Source of the DNA: Muscardinus avellanarius
Lineage: Eukaryota > Chordata > Mammalia > Rodentia > Gliridae
Direction of reading: 5' to 3'
Length of the DNA: 64,000 nt
Assembly: GCA_963383645.1 (NCBI GenBank)
Contig: OY726558.1
Span: forward strand, 179,801,634-179,865,633
Positions 56,332 through 64,000 of this stretch are shown here, piece after piece (the first letter of the stretch is position 1; the number at the start of each line of letters is the position of its first letter). Position numbers and translations under genes: made by a program. The notes under the pieces were generated by a model. The model was not told the origin of the DNA. It was given only the letters and a program-made list of their open reading frames with translations, and made no database searches.

Positions 56332-57014
56332 ACTCCAATAGAGTATAAAGTATATGTCAAGCATTTTAAGTTCTGTACATGAATCAAATTATTTAATTCC
56401 TACACAAAACTATTCAAACCCATGCTCTGTTTATTACAGAGAAAATAAATCCCATTAATTAGAGAAAAAAAGACTAAATTCTGTGGTCTTGATAGAACTT
56501 CTTCTATTTTATACAGTTAGGAAGAGTAAGGAGTCAGGGCTTGAACTGAGATCCTCTAGTTTAAAATTGTTAATATTAAATTGGAGTACTGAATGCTTAC
56601 GTTTATAAAGCTATTTCCTTCAAGACACTTCTATGAACCTACAGCTTATGAAAATAAGAAATAAAACCCATCTTTAGTTGAAAAAAGGAGAAAGAACACT
56701 AGCTCAACTGATAGAGGACAAAGCATTTCTGCTACTACACAAAAGAAAACACAAGGGTCCTTAATGCACTCTTTCTCTTAAGAAAATTATAGCAGCTTAA
56801 TGGGAAATGTACAGTAGACAACTTGTCCAACAGTCCAGATCACTTAAGCAATGTTGGAGTAAGTGTGGGAAATAAAAGGCTAAATGTGAACAAATAATTC
56901 AGAATCTTTTTTGTTGCTGTTGTTCAAACCTATTCAACTGGCTGGGTTAGTAGGAAAAAATAGTACAATCTCCCCCTACACATCCAACGTCTTATACCTT
57001 GGTCAGTAAGAGTG
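56332..57014. other. Unique AT-rich sequence
   Basis: Nothing recognisable. Confidence 0.5.
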
Positions 57015-58695
57015 AAATGAACACTATTGATGGTTCCTACAAATAGAAGTTTAATCCTGGAATTGTGGCTTCATCAAAAACAACTGGATGGGTCGGGGGC
57101 AACAACAAAACCTATCACCCCCTGTCACGAACTAAACTCAGTCGGGCCGTATTGTCCGCTTCCAATCAAATCCTCAGAAAGATGGGGCAAAAGGCAGGTG
57201 AAGTTCTGCAGCCTCTTGTCTGCAGCGATTCTTTCCCTTTAGGGACTGAATTTTCTTTAGGTCCCTAAATGATGACGCTTTGGAAAGAACCTGAGGTGGA
57301 CAAAGGCTTTTTGAGCCAATGACACTTTATTACAAAAAAACCAGAAATTTATACCCTTCACCAGTAAAGTTAATAATAAAGAGAAGAGGGGGTGAATGCA
57401 ATCACTGTGAAATAATAATGAATGACATGTAAACAAAGGTAATAAAACTAGTCCTTCAGCTGGCTGTTGATCTTCGAGAGATTAACTCCTGATCCTCTCC
57501 AAGGTCTTGCAGATAAGCAGTTCCAGGGGGTGACCTCCCAGGAGAAACAGGCATGCCCAAGGCTTTGGGGCTTCTCGGAGAATCTTCCTTAACTTTCTTG
57601 GAACTTTCCATCTTCTGGGCTCAGTTCATATAGCAAGTGTGGGGAGATGTGGTGATTCAGGTGGATGTGATGGAGTTTCTTCAGGTGTTGGCATCTTATC
57701 TTGTAAATCTGAAAGCTTAAGCAAACTCACAACACAGTTTGGCAGACAAAATACCACAAACAACACCACAAAGTTCTTGGTTTTAATTGTCAGATGTATT
57801 TCCTTAACTGCTGAGCACTCTTCTTTAGACGACAAGCCTATTAAAAGCCTCCTCATCTTTAATAATCCATTTCCCTGTCACAAACCCTCTGCAACCTGCT
57901 TTTAACCTTCTAATTCCTTTCTTTCCCAGTTGGGACTTTCTTATGATAAGCTCTTTTTCATGCAAAAATGCTTTTCTTACTCTTACGGTATTTCCTTTCT
58001 TTCATACATATATATTTGGAACATTTGTCCTTTATTTTGTCATATTCATTCCTAACCATGCGGCCAGTCTCTCTGTCTCCAGGAATGTTCACACTGGGCG
58101 TAAGAGTCAACAATCTTTTTCCTTGGGTCTATTGTATTTGGGCAACTAAGTTGTTCATCAACTAAATTGCTTCGAAGTCACACACAAGGTTTTATCTTCT
58201 CTGTCTCTAGGCAGGATCTCCAGGGTAAACAGTTACCTTGAACTGAGCTACCTTACCGGAGTTAATGGCTTAACCTAGTGATTGCTGCAGCTGGAATGTT
58301 TATCACAGCATCTGAGTTCTGGCCAGTTTTTTCATTACTATTGAGCAAAGCCAAGGGCATTTAGACAAATTATTAGAGAATTTATTTTCACGGACTCAAT
58401 CTCTTTCATAGTCCTGGTCTCACATCACCGGAACAATTCGCATAGAGAGTTAAAAGGAATCATTACCAAGAAAATAATAGTCATGAAGGGTATCTAAAAG
58501 TGGGGGGTACTTTGGCCAGAGACGACACCTCCTTCTCGGGGCTTGTTGCCAATTAACTATGTGGAGTGGGGTCTCAACACATAGATGCCGAGGCAGCAGG
58601 CAGTCTTGGCAACCCCCCACACAAAAATTAATAAACAACCTTGCACAAGAGTGAAATTTTCTGGCTAGGAAATCCCAGATTCCTGGCAACTGGAC
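57015..58695 (-). mobile_element. Candidate LTR-retroelement / ERV-derived insertion, minus strand
   Basis: This 1.7-kb block is richer in GC and CpG than both flanks and shows no L1 or SINE sequence. Read on the minus strand it has a TATAAA-like box (GGGTATAAATTTCTGG, near 57350) followed about 20 bp later by AATAAAG (near 57330) and then a CT-rich, GC-containing segment to about 57025. That spacing resembles the U3-R-U5 part of an LTR. The distal end (58500-58690) is GC-rich (GGGGGGTTGCCAAGACTGCC). A short repeat ACTATT occurs at both borders (57018 region and 58695 region), but I cannot show TG...CA ends or a second LTR. Minus-strand frames of 76-79 codons (57856-57626, 58689-58450) are not recognised. 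It could instead be a retrocopied non-coding transcript. Confidence 0.4.
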
Positions 58696-59010
58696 TATTA
58701 AAAATTTTTATCAAATCATAAACTAGTATAAGATCTAAGAAGATGATTTTAATAGCAGCCTGAGAGGTGATAAAATGTAAACTGAAACTGCATTATGAAC
58801 AACATCCACTTTTTATGTCAAATTGAATAACAGAAAGAAATTAATCAAGGACACATTTGATGGAGACTTTAAGAACAAGGATAAAACAAATGGCTAGATA
58901 TTTTGAGACTTATTTATGTTCTTTAATTTCCAGTGAAGTAAGCATAAGTTTAAGAACAACACTCTTTTCAGAGACACAGGAATTATAATATTGTAGATAT
59001 ATGAATATGC
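58696..59010. other. Unique AT-rich sequence
   Basis: Nothing recognisable. Confidence 0.5.
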
Positions 59011-59490
59011 AGGTTTTACAGCAGGACAATTCACCATAGCCAAAACATGGAACTAACTTAGGTGTCTGTCAACAGTTGAATGCATAATAAAACTGTGGGA
59101 TTTACACACAATGGAATTTTACTTAACCATAAAAAAAAACAAAATAGGCCACTTGCAGGAAAATGAATGAAACTAGAGAATATTATGATATGTGTAATGA
59201 GCCAGATTGAGAAAGTGAAGGTTCATATGTTTTCTCTCATATGCGAAAACTAGGAAAAAAATAGGAAGCCAAAGGGACTTAAATAGAATGAGGAAAGAAA
59301 ACAATAAAATAGTGGAAGGGAATTGGTAGGTAGTGAAACCTTCCTGTGAAGTTTCACCACCAGTCTCACTAGCATTTATGGGGAGGGAGGGTGGATATAT
59401 AGAAAAAATAAACCAAGTTATGTGTATATGCATATTTGATCTCATTGAATATCAACATTATGTATAAATATATTGCACCAATAAAAATAG
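59011..59490 (+). mobile_element. L1 ORF2 end and 3'UTR, plus strand
   Basis: CACCATAGCCAAAACATGGA, GTCTGTCAACAGTTGAATG, ACACACAATGGAATTTTACT, ATGAATGAAACTAGAGAATA, then a 3'UTR that ends TGCACCAATAAAAATAG. 5'-truncated. Confidence 0.85.
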
Positions 59491-59640
59491 GGTTAGGGAT
59501 TGGGTAGGGGCTTGATTGGGTGATGTGTGCATGTATATCTCCACAAGGTTTTTTTTTTTTTTTATCCCATTAAGATGTATAACTACAATGCACCAATAAA
59601 AAATTATTAAAAAATAAAAAATTAAAAAAGAGAAAGAATA
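59491..59640 (+). mobile_element. Second L1 3' end placed on the first L1's tail
   Basis: GGGATTGGGTAGGGGCTTG, GGGTGATGTGTGCATGTATA, a T-run, TCCCATTAAGATGTATAACT, AATGCACCAATAAAAAATTA and an A-rich end. It starts exactly at the A-tail of the preceding L1 terminus. Confidence 0.85.
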
Positions 59641-60412
59641 AAAATCTACACTTCATTGTGTCTGCAAACCTAGGCTTTAATAATCAATATAATTGTGTGT
59701 GCTCTTTTTTAAACGTGATTTTTTAACAGTTAAGAACGTTTGTAGTTAGTCCTGTGTATTTGGTGTTTAAGTTCATCTAAAAACTGTTGGCTTAATTTCT
59801 AAAAGTTTCTTAAAATGTCATATTTATGACACCTGCATGGTCATATCTAGAGAGCCAGCTACTGTAAATAACCTGTCTTGCTGACTAGGTTACATCCTTT
59901 ATCAACAGAATTGTCATAGCAAGGCTCTTTGGTAAATCACATGAGTAAGATAACTTATCTCATCCTCTCTTTTCCTTGGGAGTGTCATCATAATAACCTG
60001 AGTTGTTTTTGTTTTAGATTTATAAGTATTATAATGCCGTCTGAAAGCACACTAGTTATTTTCAATAATACACAATGTTTGAAATAAAATTTTTCTAAGT
60101 ATCTACTTGCTGAGAATACTATTTTTAACCATTGGTTGTAGTAATTTAATCTAAATTTTCTTGTCATTTACATACTTTTAGATTTTTACTACATTGAATA
60201 TTGATGAAACAGATCAAGCAACAATAATAAAATTGATTTTAAGATTTTTTTAGAATTCAAAAGTTCTTTCAAAAATATAGGGAATAAATTATGTAGTGCT
60301 AGCTCATCAAAAGGGATAAATGCAGTGTAAAGTCCAAATATAACTACTTTAATTTGATAACATAAATTACCTTGTGTTCATTATAATTTTGCATGACTTT
60401 GATATAAACTTT
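59641..60412. other. Unique AT-rich sequence
   Basis: Nothing recognisable. Confidence 0.5.
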
Positions 60413-60520
60413 TATTTTTATCTTTTTAATTTTTATTGGTGCATGCAATCATATATATTAATGGAGTACAAGATGGTAGATTCATACCTGAACACATCAC
60501 TGAAATATAATGAGTATAAA
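60413..60520 (-). mobile_element. L1 3' terminal fragment, minus strand
   Basis: TTTTTAATTTTTATTGGTGC followed by ATTAATGGAGTACAAGATGG matches the reversed L1 terminus seen at 35.8 kb. Short. Confidence 0.6.
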
Positions 60521-60539
60521 TTGAAATTCTTCATTTAAG

Positions 60540-60680
60540 TGAATTTTCAATCAGTTCCATTCACAATAGCTTCAAAATACTTATGAATAAGCCTGAGTAG
60601 GCGAAAAACTTCTATAATGAAAAGTACAAAAATCTAAAGAAAGAAATTGAAGACCTTAAAAGACTGAAAGATCTCCAATG
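60540..60680 (+). mobile_element. Ancient L1 ORF2 fragment, plus strand
   Basis: TTCCATTCACAATAGCTTCA, ATGAATAAGCCTGAGTAGGC, CTTCTATAATGAAAAGTACA and AAAGAAATTGAAGA follow a well-conserved stretch in the middle of mammalian L1 ORF2. Confidence 0.65.
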
Positions 60681-61270
60681 TTATTTGACGTGTCTTTAAT
60701 AATAGTGTCAAAGTGGTCATACTACTCACCAAGTCTTTATGGATCATAGTGGACCTGAGTTTTCTATACACACTTTTTTCTTCAGTTTGGTCATAGAGTT
60801 TGGGTGTGCTTAGTGATTCTGTTTTAATGATGGATGTTGTGTTTTTAGAAGTCTTTATATGGCTATCTTCCTTCAATGGCAGTGTACAAAGCTTTACTCT
60901 GCTAAGTGAAGAGTGGAGACTGATTACCTTAACCTAAGTAGGACCATGCTCAATCTACAGGGATTGGAGATTTAGAAGAGCTGTTCACATCAGATTTTTT
61001 TTTCTTGATCACACACATTTTTAAATTGGCATTGTAGTGTTAGCCAAGGCTTACACTTTAATTGATCCTGGACTCTACATTAGTTTCACAAAGTTGAGAG
61101 AATGCTACTTGGAGTTTAGATTTTGCCGTATAAAATCTTATATTGACACATACCCCATATGTTGGGAACCAAGATCCCACTAAAACTCACTCCTTCATCC
61201 AAATTAGTTATCTGCTAATAAAAGGATTTTTTTCTAAGATTCCTGTGCATGTTTAGAATCAGAAAAGTTC
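60681..61270. other. Unique sequence
   Basis: No recognised element. The 80-codon minus frame at 60876-60634 overlaps the L1 fragment and is unsupported. Confidence 0.45.
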
Positions 61271-61790
61271 TACAAGATAAAAGTGGAACCAGCCAAGGTG
61301 TCCATCAACAGATGAATGAATCGCAAAACTATGCAATATGAACAGAATGGAATAAATAAAGAAGAACAAAATTACATAAATTACAGAAAAAATGGATGGA
61401 ACTGAAGAACATTATGCTAAATGAAATCAGTCATTCACAAAAAGTAAAAAATCGGGTGTTCTCCCTAATATGTGGCAGGCAGGGAGAAATTGGGTCATAG
61501 GAGGAAATCTAGACTAAAAAGGATAAACCATAGATGAGCAAATAAAGCAACCTAACAGGGGGATGCAAGAGGGGAAGAGGAAAATTTTCTAATGTACATT
61601 ATGTACATTAATAAGTATATAAAAGTGAATCACTAAGCCAAACATGAGAAGAAAAAAAGGGGGAAGGAACAGGTAGGGAATTGGGGAAGAACTAAATGAA
61701 TGATGTATACATGTATGCCTCTACTATCTTGTACCCCATTAAGATGTTTGACTATAATGCAACAATAAATTTTTTAAATTATTAATGAAT
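61271..61790 (+). mobile_element. L1 ORF2 end and 3'UTR, plus strand
   Basis: ACCAGCCAAGGTGTCCATCA, GAAGAACAAAATTACATAAA, GAACATTATGCTAAATGAAA, CTCCCTAATATGTGGCAGG, then AGATGAGCAAATAAAGCAAC, CTAACAGGGGGATGCAAGAG and TTGTACCCCATTAAGATGTT to AATGCAACAATAAATTTTTT. The most complete ORF2-to-tail junction besides the 5'-inverted copies. Confidence 0.88.
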
Positions 61791-62215
61791 ATTGTAGGTT
61801 AAGTTTTAAGTTTTTCTTGATGTTTATTTTATTGACCTAGTAAATAATCAATATTTTCATATAGCATAAAAATGTAATGCCAATGTTGGCTTCTCTATGA
61901 AGTTTTTTTTTACTTCTGGAGTTTCAGCTCCTCCAGTTAGTTATCTTTGACACTACAGGTCCTTATCTTTCCAAAATATAATTTTTCTTTTTTGTTTGAC
62001 TTTCCTAGTTTTCTTTGGTTGGAATGCTAACCTGATATAACCTACTCCATTTTTAGGGAAGAGAAGCATAAACTCTCAGTAGCATATTAAATATATATAT
62101 ATATATTTACAATGTGTATTTATACATATAAACCAATAAATGAGTTTCAATATCTTAGACTAATAAAATTTTATTTAAACCAAACATTAGATATTTGAAG
62201 ACTAAGAATAGAAAG
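61791..62215. other. Unique AT-rich sequence
   Basis: A short (AT)n lies at about 62089-62106; otherwise nothing recognisable. Confidence 0.5.
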
Positions 62216-62420
62216 AGAACTGTGCATGATGGTGCTATAATAATAACACTTGAGAGGCTGAGACAGGAGAATTTCTGGTTCAAAGCCAATATCAGTAACT
62301 TAGTACGGCCCTGTATAAATTTAATGATACCTTGTTTTAAAATAAAAAATAAAATAGGGATAGAATGTAGTTCAAGGGTGGAATGCTCCTGAGTTCAATT
62401 CCCAGTACCAAAAAAAAAGG
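62216..62420 (+). mobile_element. B1-dID SINE, diverged
   Basis: ACTGTGCATGATGGTGCTAT, CACTTGAGAGGCTGAGACAG, CTTGTTTTAAAATAAAAAAT, ID half TAGGGATAGAATGTAGTTC to TTCAATTCCCAGTACC, A-tail. Confidence 0.88.
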
Positions 62421-62499
62421 AATAAGAAGAGAAAAGGAAAATATATAGTAGTACAGAGATTCTACTTAGAGTTCTTTCAAGCAAAGGTTTAAAATTATG

Positions 62500-62734
62500 T
62501 ATAATCTATATTTTTTTGTGGTACTGGGGGTGAAACCCAGGGGCTTTCTACTTCTGGGCTATACTCCCAGACCTATTTTATATTTTATTTGGAAAGAGGG
62601 TCTCACTAAGTTGCTGAGAGCCTCACTAAGTAGCTGAGGCTGGCTTCGAACCTGTGCAATCCTCCTGTCTCAGCCTCCCAAGCGCTGAATTACAAGCGTG
62701 CACCACCACGCCCAGCCTTATATAATCTATATTT
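62500..62734 (-). mobile_element. B1-dID SINE, intermediate subfamily, exact 14-bp TSD
   Basis: The body lies at about 62514-62717. The ID half and linker carry young features (CTCCCAGACCTATTTTATAT, TTTGGAAAGAGGGTCTC), while the B1 half keeps the old segment CTCACTAAGTAGCTGAGG and then the young GCTGGCTTCGAACCTG. Duplication TATAATCTATATTT at 62500-62513 and 62721-62734. Confidence 0.95.
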
Positions 62735-63204
62735 AATGAACATTTATTATGTGACATACTGTCACATGTATTCTACACAACTTCTGCATAGAAAAATAGT
62801 TATTTGTCCGTTTTTACTCTTTCATAATGACACAAGCAGTTGCTATTTCTTGGAATAAATCTAAAGTTGGTGATGAAGGGTAGGAATAAGTTGGTTTCGT
62901 CTATCTAGAAGAAATAAAAGGATGTAATGAGATGGAATTGAAGATCAAATATTAAAGGCGTACTGAAATTTGAGAGAGAAAAAAGGATTTATAGGCTTAT
63001 AGGATGAGAAAATAGATTTAGCTAAATATAAAAGAGAAAAAAAACATTAATTGTTGGATTTGTTTCTTTTGTGCTAATAAACAATATTTGTAAATTCATA
63101 ATAATTATTTTTGATTTTGACTTGAAACTGGCAATATCCAAAAACTGAACAAATAACTGAACTAATAAAACTGAACTAATATCTTGTGATCTTTCTCACT
63201 CAGA
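62735..63204. other. Unique AT-rich sequence
   Basis: Nothing recognisable. Confidence 0.45.
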
Positions 63205-63335
63205 ACAGTCTCTGTGTTGTCTCACTAGATTACTTAGACTCTTGCTTGTAGCTAAAGCTGTCCTTGAACCTACTATTCTCTTGCCTCAGCCTCCCAAGTA
63301 CTGAGATTACAGGGAAGCACTACCATTATAGAGAA
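63205..63335 (-). mobile_element. B1-like monomer, minus strand, diverged
   Basis: GTCTCTGTGTTGTCTCACTA, GTAGCTAAAGCTGTCCTTG, CTTGCCTCAGCCTCCCAAG, GAGATTACAGGGAAGCAC. No ID half; old monomer. Confidence 0.75.
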
Positions 63336-63942
63336 GCTTCACTTTGCAATATTTATTTGAAGTTTAGTTTTATCTTTTGCTCATACATTTTTCTGCATTT
63401 TTTTAGTCTTTCTGATATAATTACTTGCCTTTCCTAGATTCTTAAAAATGTTTACATTTTCAGGTATCATGTGCTACCTAACTCTAATGTTTAATAATCA
63501 ATAAAGATGTTATGGGACACGCTCCACAAATCATTTTGTTCTTCAGGGCAAGTTAAGAAAGCGTGTGCTACTTTATCTTTTAAATTGCCATCTATACAAT
63601 CTCACAATATTGGGACTTCCTATGTTGTCAATGCTTAATTTTATTAGTTTCTCTAAATGAATACCACCTACATATTTATATCAAGCTGTAGGCTGTAAAA
63701 GTTAAAAAGAAAATGTCTCATTTTTCCTAATCACATTGCATTTTTTCCTAATCAATTGCTCTTAGGCAAATGTTGAAGCATATTGAATTTGCTTTATAGA
63801 CAGTCAAATATTTTTTTTATTTTCCTTAGAGTAAACATCAGAGTAAACTTAACCTAAAGCCATGCATATAAAAAAGTTGAGCTCAACATTCTATGTTTTG
63901 ATTAATTTATCTCTACAAATGTACTTCAATTAAAATTAGAAA
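63336..63942. other. Unique AT-rich sequence
   Basis: Nothing recognisable. Confidence 0.5.
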
Positions 63943-64000
63943 GCTGGGTGTGGTGGTATATACTTGTAATCCCAGTACTTGGGAGGCTGAAACAGGAGGA
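63943..64000 (+). mobile_element. B1-dID SINE, cut by window end
   Basis: AGCTGGGTGTGGTGGTATAT, TTGTAATCCCAGTACTTGGG, GGCTGAAACAGGAGGA. Only the first 58 bp are in the window. Confidence 0.88.

Overview
This window reads as mammalian nuclear DNA from a rodent outside the mouse/rat/hamster group. The strongest marker is a SINE present in about 30 copies. It has a 7SL-derived B1-like left half, an A-rich linker and an ID-like (tRNA-derived) right half, which is the B1-dID architecture reported from squirrels, dormice and related rodent families. I see no murid B2 or B4 elements. LINE-1 copies and ancient MaLR LTRs (MLT1/MST type) support a placental mammal. I cannot fix the species. The background is AT-rich and behaves as a gene desert or the inside of a very large intron. 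No open reading frame supports a host protein-coding gene; the longest ones are L1 ORF2 remnants, microsatellite translations or SINE read-through. No CRISPR array, operon, rRNA or tRNA gene is present.

Layout: 0-15 kb holds many B1-dID copies, an L1 3' end with an apparent 3' transduction (2.9 kb), a minus-strand L1 end (4.0 kb), an L1 with a 5' inversion (5.9-6.8 kb) and an MLT1-type LTR (7.7 kb). 15.2-18.4 kb is almost repeat-free. 18-30 kb has scattered SINEs and large AT/GT microsatellites. 30-33 kb has a GC-richer unexplained block and a four-SINE cluster with a SINE nested inside a SINE. 33-37 kb holds old L1 3' ends, one interrupted by a 100-bp poly(A)-bearing retrocopy. 38.3-38.9 kb is a second 5'-inverted L1. 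39.4-41.4 kb is the standout. It is a 2-kb composite retroelement on the minus strand, bounded by an exact 14-bp target-site duplication. In its own 5'-to-3' order it comprises three degenerate ~180-bp monomers, a ~0.94-kb GC-rich array of 50-bp units that alternate in two types, and an L1-like 3'UTR, with no ORF1 or ORF2. 41.4-50.9 kb is AT-rich with few insertions. 50.9-56.1 kb is an ancient L1 broken up by two MaLR LTRs, a younger L1 3' end and a SINE. 57.0-58.7 kb is a CpG-richer, minus-strand candidate LTR-retroelement. 59-64 kb holds further L1 3' ends and SINEs.

The biology here is retrotransposition. L1 machinery has mobilised itself (truncated, 5'-inverted and transducing copies), the B1-dID SINE, an mRNA-like 3' end and the composite element. 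Target-site duplications are readable at many junctions, so insertion order can be worked out in several places. The composite element at 39.4-41.4 kb is the best candidate for something undescribed: in organisation it parallels hominoid SVA elements or an ORF-less L1 derivative. Element names are by sequence recognition only; no database search was possible.
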